Source of the DNA: Nocardia wallacei
Lineage (GTDB): Bacteria; Actinomycetota; Actinomycetes; Mycobacteriales; Mycobacteriaceae
Reading direction: 5' to 3'
Length of the DNA: 64,000 nt
Assembly: GCF_014466955.1 (NCBI RefSeq)
Contig: NZ_AP023396.1
Coordinates: forward strand, 6,758,001-6,822,000
Position numbers and translations under genes: made by a program. Each line of letters starts with the position of its first letter. The first letter of the stretch is position 1. The notes below the pieces were generated by a model, which had not been told where the DNA came from, made no database searches, and saw only the letters and a program-made list of their open reading frames with translations. Below are positions 44,215-51,655 of the stretch, piece after piece.

Positions 44215-44224
44215 GCACCCCTCA

Positions 44225-44253
44225 ATTATACACACAAACGCAGGTATAGTCAC
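44225..44253 (-). promoter_or_regulatory. Prophage promoter/operator copy 7
   Basis: Minus strand: GTGACT (44248-44253), 17-nt spacer ATACCTGCGTTTGTGTG, perfect TATAAT (44225-44230). The best -10 box of the seven, in front of the secreted protein and ClpN-like genes. Confidence 0.82.
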
Positions 44254-44267
44254 GCCTTCTGCGCAGG

Positions 44268-44525
44268 TCAGGACGTCTTTCTGGCGCTGTCTCTGGCGCC
44301 CTTCCGGCCAGCGGGGGTGACCATCCAGATACGGCCGTTGGTTTCGGTGCGCTCGCCGGTCTCGCGGAGTAGCCCCTGCTCAGTGAGGGCGGATAGGGCA
44401 TTCCTGATGGTCCGGGGTTCCCGCCGTAGTTCCGTGGCGAGATCAGCGGCACTGCGCGGCGTGCCGTCGTAGACCATCAGGTCCATGATTTCCTGCTGGC
44501 ACGGCCCCTGGCATAGCGGTGGCAT
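44268..44525 (-). CDS. Winged-helix DNA-binding protein, 85 aa
   Basis: HTH pattern RSAADLATELRREPRTIRNALSALTEQGLL followed by a wing (RETGERTETNGRIWMVTPAG), i.e. a MarR/FaeA-like minimal regulator. A CxxxPCQQE start (PPLCQGPCQQEI) may bind a metal. It lies just upstream, in transcription order, of promoter copy 7 and could be its regulator. Confidence 0.75.
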   Translation of the reverse strand: MPPLCQGPCQQEIMDLMVYDGTPRSAADLATELRREPRTIRNALSALTEQGLLRETGERTETNGRIWMVTPAGRKGARDSARKTS

Positions 44526-44533
44526 TCACTTCC

Positions 44534-44851
44534 TCACTGATAGGTGGGGTACGACCCGGCACGGCCGGAGTCTGGTCTGAGCCGCCCGGCATCGACGAGC
44601 GTTTGATAGGCGGCGGACTTCCGTGGGCAGCCCCCGACAGTGCAGCCCCGGTGCCGTTGCATCGTTTCGTGCGCGCCGTCGACGGTCAGCGGCTCCCGCG
44701 GCGCGGCGTGCGGGTTGATGTTGGGCCAGCCACCGGAATCGGCGATCCGGGCGTCTTCTGCCTGAACCTGCTGGCGGGCGCGTTCGGCGTCGACGCGGGC
44801 GATAATTTCGCGCGCGTGGTTCCGTTCGCGGCGGCGATGTAGCCGGATCAT
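44534..44851 (-). CDS. Hypothetical basic protein, 105 aa
   Basis: ATG overlaps the preceding stop (ATGA). Long basic helix at the N-terminus (MIRLHRRRERNHAREIIARVDAERARQQVQ, abridged), then a segment CTVGGCPRKSAAYQTLVDAGRLRPD with two cysteines. Family not recognised; similar short proteins sit next to Nocardia regulator genes. Confidence 0.65.
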   Translation of the reverse strand: MIRLHRRRERNHAREIIARVDAERARQQVQAEDARIADSGGWPNINPHAAPREPLTVDGAHETMQRHRGCTVGGCPRKSAAYQTLVDAGRLRPDSGRAGSYPTYQ

Positions 44852-45168
44852 CCGAGTCCCCCAATGGCGGAAATCTGCGACCACTTGGTGAAACTCAGGC
44901 GCGGCGCGAGCGTTTCGACGTCGGCGACGCCCAGGAGCGCATTGAGTGTCAGCGGGGTCAGGTGCTGCGTGGTCGGAGTGATCACCACCTCCGCCCTGGC
45001 CGCGCGTACCTGATCGGTCAGCGGCAGCAGCGACGGCGGCGGCCACACGATCAGGTAGCCGAGATGTCGTGCGAGGCGCTGGACCTGGGCACGGTCCCAT
45101 TCCAGCGCGGTCGAGATATCTGGATCCACCCACCCGAATGCGGTTGGGTAGGGATTGAAGCGCTTCAT
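44848..45168 (-). CDS. Host-type hypothetical protein, 106 aa
   Basis: Starts MKRFNPYPTAFGWVDPDIS, a pattern I associate with small proteins widespread in Nocardia and Streptomyces that accompany XRE regulators. An alpha/beta recombinase-like small domain is possible (RLARHLGYLIVWPPPSLLPLTDQVRAARAEVVITPTTQHL) but not certain. It is divergent from the regulator at 45399 across 230 nt. Confidence 0.7.
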   Translation of the reverse strand: MKRFNPYPTAFGWVDPDISTALEWDRAQVQRLARHLGYLIVWPPPSLLPLTDQVRAARAEVVITPTTQHLTPLTLNALLGVADVETLAPRLSFTKWSQISAIGGLG

Positions 45169-45398
45169 CTAGCTGTCCTCCAGCTCCTCCGACAGGGGAG
45201 GCAACCGCCGCCGGGGAGCTGCACGGGGCGGCTCACCGGTCGTGGTGTCTAGCTCGTTGGGCCGACCGATGAGCCTGTGGCTCTACTCGGCGGCGGCGCC
45301 CGGGGAAATGGTCACGCTTGTCCGCCGGACATTTCCGGCCATGCAGCGGCCAAAAGCGGCTAGGCTGCCGAGCACTACTACCGCCACAGGGGGCTGCG
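45169..45398. other. Divergent intergenic region
   Basis: An open frame of about 36 codons on the minus strand ends directly before ATG 45168 but has no ATG, GTG or usable TTG start near its beginning, so it is not called. A TAGGCT box at about 45360 could serve the plus-strand regulator. No repeat of either prophage promoter class is present. Confidence 0.5.
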
Positions 45399-46652
45399 AT
45401 GGATATCGTCAGCAAGTGGACCAAGGAAGATTGCGCAGCACTGCGCGCCGCATACCGCATGGGCCAGACCGAGTTCGCGCGGCTGCTCGGCTCATCGGTG
45501 CGGCAGGTGCGCCGCTGGGAGAAGGGCGAAAGCGCGATCACCCCGCTCGCATATTCCTCCTACGCCACGATGCTCGCCCGCGCCCCGCAGGACGTGGCGG
45601 CGCTGTTCGAATCGCTACGAGGGAATGACGACGACGTGAAGCGACGACACCTATTCCAGGCAGCGGCCGGAGGCGCTGGCGCACTGGCCGGGCTCTCGCT
45701 CGGCGACGCCGCCGACCGCGTCGACTGGCTGATGTCCGGCGCCGGCCGCCCGGACTCCGCGGCGGTCGAGGTGGTGCGGGCGACGCTGCACCACGCGATG
45801 CAGCTGGACGACATGATGGGATCGCCTGCCGCACAAGGGATGGTGATCGCACAGCAGCAGGTCACCGAGGCGATGTTGCGGGACTGCCCGGCATGGCTGT
45901 GGCCCAACGTGCTGTCGCTGTACGCCGAATGGACCGGGCTCGCAGGCTCCCTGGCGTGGGATTCCCGCGACCATCCCACCGCGGCGCGCCTCTACACCGA
46001 GGCCCGCGAGAACGCGCACGAGGCCGAGGACAGCGACCTGGGCGCGTACATGCTGTGCCACCTGTCGCAGCTGGCGATCTGGACGCAGCGGCCGCGGGTC
46101 GCGGTGGACTACGCGGTGGCTGCGAGTTCCTGGGTCGCCCAGAGCGACGACACGCACTTGCGCGCCTACGTTGCGATCCGCAACGCGGAAGCCCTCGCGC
46201 TGGCCGGGCAGCGGACCGCGTGCCTGACCGCGCTCGACGACGCGGACACGGCGCTGGCCGGGCTCGAACCGTGCCACCCGTCGCTGTCGCGCGCCTACTG
46301 GATGGGCGCCGGTGTCCAAGAGAGCTATCGCGGGAACTGCCTGGCGATCCTGGGCGACGCCGGGGACGCTGTCGCCGCGTCGCGCCGCGCGCTGGAACTG
46401 ATGCCGGCCACCTACGTGCGGGACCGTGCGGTGACTCTGCTCGAGATGGAACGGGCGCTGATCCAGCTCGGCGAGATCGAGGAGGCCGCGCACGTCGTCG
46501 GCGCGGCTGCGACGCTGGCGGAGCAGAACCGGAGCCCGCGGTTGGCCGGTGCGATCCGGGGCGGCCGGGACCGGCTCTCGCCGTGGGCGGACGTCAAGGC
46601 GGTGCGTGAACTGGATGCCCGGCTGGCGGCCGGGGATATCGTGAGGGCATGA
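45399..46652 (+). CDS. XRE-family regulator with TPR-like C-terminus, 417 aa
   Basis: Residues 10-60 are an HTH (LRAAYRMGQTEFARLLGSSVRQVRRWEKGES). Then comes a twin-arginine-like stretch (KRRHLFQAAAGGAGALAGLSL) and about 300 residues of helical repeats with TPR character (AARLYTEARENAHEAEDSDLGAYMLCHLSQLAI). This architecture is common in streptomycete and nocardial regulators. It is the largest regulator near the attachment site and may control lysogeny or simply be a host-derived passenger. ATG with CAGGGGG upstream. Confidence 0.82.
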   Translation: MDIVSKWTKEDCAALRAAYRMGQTEFARLLGSSVRQVRRWEKGESAITPLAYSSYATMLARAPQDVAALFESLRGNDDDVKRRHLFQAAAGGAGALAGLSLGDAADRVDWLMSGAGRPDSAAVEVVRATLHHAMQLDDMMGSPAAQGMVIAQQQVTEAMLRDCPAWLWPNVLSLYAEWTGLAGSLAWDSRDHPTAARLYTEARENAHEAEDSDLGAYMLCHLSQLAIWTQRPRVAVDYAVAASSWVAQSDDTHLRAYVAIRNAEALALAGQRTACLTALDDADTALAGLEPCHPSLSRAYWMGAGVQESYRGNCLAILGDAGDAVAASRRALELMPATYVRDRAVTLLEMERALIQLGEIEEAAHVVGAAATLAEQNRSPRLAGAIRGGRDRLSPWADVKAVRELDARLAAGDIVRA

Positions 46653-47026
46653 CTGCCAGCGACCGGATATCGAAAGTGCTCGCGCGGCTCGCGGGGGCTT
46701 ACGCCGCGAAACAAGCGACGGGCGAGGACCAGGAAATCGGGCGGGCCGGTCGCGCTCCGTCGCGGTCGGAGGCGTACGACCGGGCGGTGGCGGAGGAGCA
46801 CGCCGCGCTCCAGGCGCGTAATGCCCTGTTCGTGGAGATGGTGGGCGACACGGATGTAGCACCGATAGAGCTGGTCAAGCAGTTCGGCATGTCCGGTCGC
46901 GAAGCGGCGTCGCTGGTGCGGACGGCGCGGCACGGGGAACCCCGCCTGCAACGGTGGCTGTTCGGCGACGACTTCGGCGACGGCGTGGTGTGGACATCGG
47001 AGAGCCCGGAGAGCGATGTTCGCTGA
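46649..47026 (+). CDS. HTH-containing hypothetical protein, 125 aa
   Basis: ATGA overlap with the regulator. Helical; the middle (RNALFVEMVGDTDVAPIELVKQFGMSGREAASLVRTAR) reads as a simple HTH for DNA binding. It probably acts with the preceding regulator. No named family. Confidence 0.7.
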   Translation: MTASDRISKVLARLAGAYAAKQATGEDQEIGRAGRAPSRSEAYDRAVAEEHAALQARNALFVEMVGDTDVAPIELVKQFGMSGREAASLVRTARHGEPRLQRWLFGDDFGDGVVWTSESPESDVR

Positions 47027-47249
47027 GGGCGATGTCGTCGCGTGGTGGACCGACGAGCACGGTCGCGGTGTCGACCCTGACCAGCCGGGCGCACTGCGTA
47101 TGGAGGGCACTGTGCTGGGGGCCGTCCGGCACCCCCAAACCCGTCAAGTGGTCGCGTATCACGTCAGATGCGTGAACAATCTCGGTGTCGTCTACCTGAC
47201 GACGGTGCGGCCGGACTACGGCCACCAGCCCGTCCGGGTGGAGCAGTAG
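47016..47249 (+). CDS. Hypothetical protein, 77 aa
   Basis: Overlaps the previous gene by 11 nt. The beta-rich small product (EGDVVAWWTDEHGRGV ... GTVLGAVRHPQTRQVVAYHVRCV) resembles short SH3-like folds. Third gene of the regulator operon; function unknown. Confidence 0.68.
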   Translation: MFAEGDVVAWWTDEHGRGVDPDQPGALRMEGTVLGAVRHPQTRQVVAYHVRCVNNLGVVYLTTVRPDYGHQPVRVEQ

Positions 47250-47250
47250 G

Positions 47251-47427
47251 TCACCACAGCCGCGGCTGTTCCTCGCCGCCGTCGTTGACAATGAGTTCTG
47301 TGCTGCCGCCTTGTCGCTCCAGCCATTTCGTCAGCGGGGACATCTGGTCGAGGTAGGTTTCCAGGTTCCCGGCGAACAGCGCGACGTGCTCGTCGGGGAC
47401 GTCGAACCGCAACACGAACTTGCTCAT
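47251..47427 (-). CDS. Small protein paralogous to the 6815-7210 C-terminus, 58 aa
   Basis: Start ATG 47427 with GGAG upstream. The longer frame from 47475 would translate the TTGTCCCGG repeats and is rejected. Sequence KFVLRFDVPDEHVALFAGNLETY parallels EYVIRFEVPAGFVDEFGPPFATV at 7001-7210. Last gene before the attachment site. Confidence 0.65.
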   Translation of the reverse strand: MSKFVLRFDVPDEHVALFAGNLETYLDQMSPLTKWLERQGGSTELIVNDGGEEQPRLW

Positions 47428-47454
47428 CTGGCGCTCCACTGACCGGCCTGTGTG

Positions 47455-47483
47455 TTGTCCCGGTTGTCCCGGCATTGTCCCGG
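47455..47483. repeat. Three copies of TTGTCCCGG
   Basis: TTGTCCCGG at 47455-47463, 47464-47472 and 47475-47483. Tandem direct repeats about 130 nt from the integration point and just upstream of the 58-residue gene; possibly regulator or accessory-protein binding sites. Confidence 0.6.
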
Positions 47484-47611
47484 CACTCTGTTCGCGTAGC
47501 GTCGTTTGTGTCGCTAGGGTCGCGTTCGGGGCACCGGAACCACCTTATGATCGGCTGTAACCCGCTGTTACCGAGTGTGATTGATCACCTACCCACGAGT
47601 AGGTTTCTGCT
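47484..47611. other. Phage-side arm of the attachment region
   Basis: No gene. Two small inverted repeats are visible: GTAAC/GTTAC (47557-47571) and ACCTAC/GTAGGT (47587-47604), the second ending 8 nt from the cdd remnant. Such symmetric arms are expected in a phage attachment half-site. Confidence 0.55.
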
Positions 47612-47824
<213 letters not shown>

Positions 47825-47832
47825 TCAATTCA

Positions 47833-47851
47833 TCAGGCAAGGCAAACCTAA
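47833..47851. promoter_or_regulatory. IdeR/DtxR-like iron box upstream of sdhC
   Basis: TCAGGCAAGGCAAACCTAA matches 15 of 19 positions of the iron box consensus TTAGGTTAGGCTAACCTAA. Located in the cdd-sdhC intergenic region, 254 nt before sdhC. DtxR-type control of succinate dehydrogenase is known in corynebacteria. Confidence 0.6.
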
Positions 47852-48104
47852 CTCATTGATTTCCAGGCCAACGACCGGCACGCCGAATTAGTTCCGTCAA
47901 TCGCCTGGGATTAGAGTTCGAGACAGATCGGTTCAGGTTCCCGGCGGCGGGCCGGCCACCGCCTCCGGGGAGTCGGCCCCGGGCACGAGCTGGTGTTTTC
48001 CAACATCCAACGGCTCACAGGCCCGCGCGCCGAAAACCGCGACGGGTCCAGACTTGCCGGCTCGCCCGGCGTGTCCATCAACGACGTTGGAGGCACCGCA
48101 CTCT

Positions 48105-48506
48105 ATGACCGCCACACTGGAAGCTCCGGCACAGCCGAAGCGGAAGACGCTGTACCGCGGCGACCCGGGCATGTGGTCCTGGGCGCTGCACCGGATCACC
48201 GGCGTCACGATCTTCTTCTTCCTGTTCGTCCACGTGCTCGACACCGCCCTGGTCCGGGTCAGCCCGGATACCTACGACCAGGCCATCGAGACGTACAAGA
48301 ACCCGATCGTGGCCCTGATGGAGATGGGTCTGGTCGTGTGCGTGCTGTTCCACGCGCTCAACGGCATCCGCGTGATCCTCGTCGACTTCTGGTCCAAGGG
48401 CCCGCGCTACCAGCGCCAGATGCTCTGGGTCGTGCTCGCGATCTGGATCCTGGTCGCCGGCGCCGGCGTCGGCCGCCAGTTCTTCTACCTGCTGACGGAG
48501 CACTGA
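48105..48506 (+). CDS. sdhC: Succinate dehydrogenase cytochrome b556 subunit, 133 aa
   Basis: Membrane anchor and haem-binding subunit of complex II. Three transmembrane helices; signature WALHRITGVTIFFFLFVHVLDTALV with the haem-ligand His of the SdhC family, and HALNGIRVILVDF. Start ATG 48105 is chosen over the longer frame because GGAGG lies upstream (spacing is long, 11 nt). First gene of the sdhCDAB operon; sdhD follows after 2 nt. Confidence 0.95.
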   Translation: MTATLEAPAQPKRKTLYRGDPGMWSWALHRITGVTIFFFLFVHVLDTALVRVSPDTYDQAIETYKNPIVALMEMGLVVCVLFHALNGIRVILVDFWSKGPRYQRQMLWVVLAIWILVAGAGVGRQFFYLLTEH

Positions 48507-48508
48507 TC

Positions 48509-48940
48509 ATGTCTGCACCTGTACTGGGCAAGTCCTACGACATCCCCGCCAGCCTCGACGCCCCCCGCGCCCCGCGCCGCACCATGGGCAACAACTTCGA
48601 GAAGTACGCCTGGCTGTTCATGCGCTTCTCCGGCCTGCTGCTCGTCGTGCTGGTGCTCGGCCACATGTTCATCATGCTGATGATCGACGGCGGTGTGCAG
48701 CGGCTGAACTTCGCCTTCGTCGCCGGCCGCTGGGCCAGCCCGTTCTGGCAGCTCTGGGATCTGACCATGCTGTGGCTGGCGCAGCTGCACGGCGGCAACG
48801 GCCTGCGCACGGTCATCGACGACTACGCCCGCAAGGACGCCACCCGATTCTGGCTCAAGACCCTGTTGGTGATCTCGATGATCCTGATCATGGGCGTGGG
48901 CAGCTACGTCATCTTCACCTTCGACCCCAACATCAGTTAG
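48509..48940 (+). CDS. sdhD: Succinate dehydrogenase hydrophobic subunit, 143 aa
   Basis: Second membrane anchor of complex II. After a 30-residue N-terminus come three hydrophobic helices; the conserved actinobacterial motif LHGGNGLRTVIDDYARK precedes the last helix and contributes to the quinone/haem region (VLGHMFIML supplies a candidate haem His). Spaced 17 nt from sdhA. Confidence 0.95.
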   Translation: MSAPVLGKSYDIPASLDAPRAPRRTMGNNFEKYAWLFMRFSGLLLVVLVLGHMFIMLMIDGGVQRLNFAFVAGRWASPFWQLWDLTMLWLAQLHGGNGLRTVIDDYARKDATRFWLKTLLVISMILIMGVGSYVIFTFDPNIS

Positions 48941-48957
48941 GAACAGGCCAACTAGCC

Positions 48958-50772
48958 ATGAGTGAGCGCAGCGAACGAATCATCAGCACAGGTGAATCTC
49001 GTTCTGTCCAGGAGCACCGGTACGACGTCGTGATCGTCGGCGCCGGTGGTGCGGGGATGCGCGCGGCGATCGAGGCCGGTCCCCGGGCCCGCACGGCCGT
49101 GCTGACCAAGCTGTACCCGACCCGCAGCCACACCGGCGCGGCGCAGGGCGGCATGTGCGCCGCGCTGGCCAACGTCGAAGAGGACAACTGGGAGTGGCAC
49201 ACCTTCGACACCGTCAAGGGCGGCGACTACCTGGTGGACCAGGACGCCGCGGAGATCATGGCCAAGGAGGCCATCGACGCGGTGCTCGATCTGGAGAAGA
49301 TGGGCCTGCCGTTCAACCGCACGCCCGAGGGCAAGATCGACCAGCGCCGCTTCGGCGGCCACACCCGTGACCACGGCAAGGCCCCGGTCCGCCGCGCGTG
49401 TTACGCCGCCGACCGCACCGGCCACATGATCCTGCAGACGCTCTACCAGAACTGCGTCAAGCACGACGTGGAGTTCTTCAACGAGTTCTACGTGCTCGAC
49501 CTGGTCCTGACCGAGACCGACCGCGGCCCGGTCGCCACCGGCGTGGTCGCCTACGAGCTGGCCACCGGCGAGCTGCACGTATTCCACGCCAAGGCGATCA
49601 TCTTCGCCACCGGCGGTTCCGGCCGCATGTACAAGACCACCTCCAACGCGCACACGCTGACCGGCGACGGCATGGCGATCGTGTTCCGCAAGGGACTTCC
49701 GCTGGAGGACATGGAGTTCCACCAGTTCCACCCGACGGGCCTGGCCGGGCTGGGCATCCTCATCTCCGAGGCGGTCCGCGGCGAGGGCGGCATCCTGCGC
49801 AATGTCGACGGCGAGCGGTTCATGGAGCGCTACGCCCCCACCATCAAGGACCTGGCGCCGCGTGACATCGTGGCCCGCTCGATGGTCAAGGAGGTCCTCG
49901 AGGGCCGCGGCGGCGGCCCGAACAAGGACTACGTCTTCATCGACGTCACCCACCTCGGCGAGGACGTGCTCGAGGAGAAGCTGCCCGACATCACCGAGTT
50001 CTCCCGCACCTACCTGGGCGTCGACCCGGTGAAGGAGCCGGTGCCGGTCATGCCGACCTGCCACTACGTCATGGGCGGCATCCCCACCCGGATCCGCGGC
50101 GAGGTGCTGCGCAACAACACCGACGTCGTCCCCGGCCTGTACGCCGCGGGCGAGTGCGCGTGCGTGTCGGTGCACGGCTCCAACCGCCTCGGCACGAACT
50201 CGCTGCTGGACATCAACGTCTTCGGCCGCCGCTCGGGCATCGCGGCGGCGGAGTACGCCCAGCGCGCCGAGTTCGTGGAGATGCCGGAGAACCCGGCCGA
50301 GTACGTGCAGGGCTGGTTGGCCCGGCTGCTGTCCGACCACGGCAACGAGCGGGTGGCCGACATCCGCAGCGAGCTGCAGGTCACCATGGACGCCAACGCC
50401 GCGGTGTTCCGTACCGAGGAGACCCTCAAGCAGGCGCTCACCGACATCCACGCGCTCAAGGAGCGCTACGAGCACATCACCGTGCAGGACAAGGGCCGCC
50501 GCTACAACAGCGATCTACTGGAGGCCGTCGAGCTGGGCTTCCTGCTGGAGCTGGCGGAGGTCACCGTCGTCGGCGCGCTCAACCGCAAGGAGTCGCGCGG
50601 CGGCCACGCCCGCGAGGACTACCCGGACCGCGACGACACCAACTTCATGCGCCACACCATGGCCTACAAGGACGTCGAGCCCGGCGAGCACGCCAAGCTG
50701 ATCGCCGACATCCGCCTCGACTTCAAGCCGGTGGTGCAGACCCGCTACGAGCCGATGGAGCGTAAGTACTGA
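48958..50772 (+). CDS. sdhA: Succinate dehydrogenase flavoprotein subunit, 604 aa
   Basis: Catalytic subunit oxidising succinate to fumarate. Rossmann motif DVVIVGAGGAGMRAA (residues 23-37), covalent FAD-attachment segment RSHTGAAQGG (His58), QFHPTG substrate region, and the C-terminal HGSNRLGTNSLLD loop. Length is typical (about 590-610). ATG start; the stop overlaps the sdhB ATG (TGATG). Confidence 0.97.
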   Translation: MSERSERIISTGESRSVQEHRYDVVIVGAGGAGMRAAIEAGPRARTAVLTKLYPTRSHTGAAQGGMCAALANVEEDNWEWHTFDTVKGGDYLVDQDAAEIMAKEAIDAVLDLEKMGLPFNRTPEGKIDQRRFGGHTRDHGKAPVRRACYAADRTGHMILQTLYQNCVKHDVEFFNEFYVLDLVLTETDRGPVATGVVAYELATGELHVFHAKAIIFATGGSGRMYKTTSNAHTLTGDGMAIVFRKGLPLEDMEFHQFHPTGLAGLGILISEAVRGEGGILRNVDGERFMERYAPTIKDLAPRDIVARSMVKEVLEGRGGGPNKDYVFIDVTHLGEDVLEEKLPDITEFSRTYLGVDPVKEPVPVMPTCHYVMGGIPTRIRGEVLRNNTDVVPGLYAAGECACVSVHGSNRLGTNSLLDINVFGRRSGIAAAEYAQRAEFVEMPENPAEYVQGWLARLLSDHGNERVADIRSELQVTMDANAAVFRTEETLKQALTDIHALKERYEHITVQDKGRRYNSDLLEAVELGFLLELAEVTVVGALNRKESRGGHAREDYPDRDDTNFMRHTMAYKDVEPGEHAKLIADIRLDFKPVVQTRYEPMERKY

Positions 50773-51539
50773 TGACCGCTGTAGCAGAGGCCCCCCAGAA
50801 GGCCGCTCCCGTCCCCGACGGGTCGACCATGATCACCGTCAAGGTGGCGCGGTTCAACCCCGAGGACGACAAAGGCGCGCACTGGGATTCGTTCCAGGTG
50901 CCGGTGCTGCCGACCGACCGCTTCCTGAACGTGCTCATCTACATCAAGTCCTACCTGGACGGCACGCTCACCTTCCGGCGCTCGTGCGCGCACGGCGTCT
51001 GTGGTTCCGACGCCATGCGCATCAACGGCGTCAACCGACTGGCCTGCAAGGTGCTGATGCGCGACATGCTGCCGAAGAACGGCAAGTCGCTCACCGTCTC
51101 CGTCGAGCCCATCCGCGGCCTGCCCGTGGAGAAGGACCTCGTGGTGAACATGGAGCCGTTCTTCGACGCGTTCCGCGCGGTGAAGCCGTACCTGATCACC
51201 CACGGCAACGAGCCGACCCGCGAGCGCATCCAATCCCAGACCGACCGCGCCCGCTTCGACGACACCACCAAGTGCATCCTGTGCGCCTGCTGCACCACCT
51301 CGTGCCCGGTGTACTGGAGCGACGGCAGCTACTTCGGCCCGGCCGCGATCGTGAACGCGCACCGCTTCATCTTCGACAGCCGCGACGAGGCCGCCCGCGA
51401 GCGCCTCGACATCCTCAACGACGTCGAGGGCGTGTGGCGCTGCCGCACCACCTTCAACTGCACCGACGCCTGCCCCCGCGGCATCGAGGTCACCAAGGCC
51501 ATCCAGGAGGTCAAGCGCGCTCTTCTGTTCGCCCGCTGA
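50772..51539 (+). CDS. sdhB: Succinate dehydrogenase iron-sulfur subunit, 255 aa
   Basis: Electron-transfer subunit. [2Fe-2S] ligands Cys72, Cys77, Asp80 and Cys92 (CAHGVCGSD ... LAC); the second and third clusters use CILCACCTTSCP (Cys168, 171, 174, 178) and CRTTFNCTDACP (Cys224, 230, 234). Translationally coupled to sdhA. A terminator follows 18 nt downstream. Confidence 0.97.
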   Translation: MTAVAEAPQKAAPVPDGSTMITVKVARFNPEDDKGAHWDSFQVPVLPTDRFLNVLIYIKSYLDGTLTFRRSCAHGVCGSDAMRINGVNRLACKVLMRDMLPKNGKSLTVSVEPIRGLPVEKDLVVNMEPFFDAFRAVKPYLITHGNEPTRERIQSQTDRARFDDTTKCILCACCTTSCPVYWSDGSYFGPAAIVNAHRFIFDSRDEAARERLDILNDVEGVWRCRTTFNCTDACPRGIEVTKAIQEVKRALLFAR

Positions 51540-51557
51540 TCCACATAGCCCGAAACC

Positions 51558-51595
51558 GAAGGCCGCCTTCCTCTTTCGCGAGGGAGGCGGCCTTC
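51558..51595 (+). terminator. Terminator of the sdh operon
   Basis: 11-bp stem GAAGGCCGCCT/AGGCGGCCTTC (51558-51568 with 51585-51595), partly extended inside. Located after sdhB. Confidence 0.85.
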
Positions 51596-51629
51596 GTCGT
51601 GCCGGCTGAACCACCGCAGTGACGCACTG

Positions 51630-51648
51630 TATACCGGCCTGGGGTATA
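51630..51648 (+). promoter_or_regulatory. Upstream half-conserved metal operator
   Basis: TATACC ... GGTATA inverted repeat (51630-51635 with 51643-51648), a weaker version of the operator at 51663-51681. Confidence 0.5.
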
Positions 51649-51655
51649 TAAGAGC

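Noticed and set aside
45172..45284. Minus-strand open frame of about 36 codons ending at ATG 45168
   Set aside because: In frame with a good Pro/Arg/Leu-rich ending (LPPLSEELEDS), but no ATG or GTG start exists after the upstream stop, so it cannot be called a gene here.
47428..47475. N-terminal extension of the 58-residue protein (MPGQPGQ...)
   Set aside because: It is only the translation of the TTGTCCCGG repeats; ATG 47427 has its own Shine-Dalgarno.
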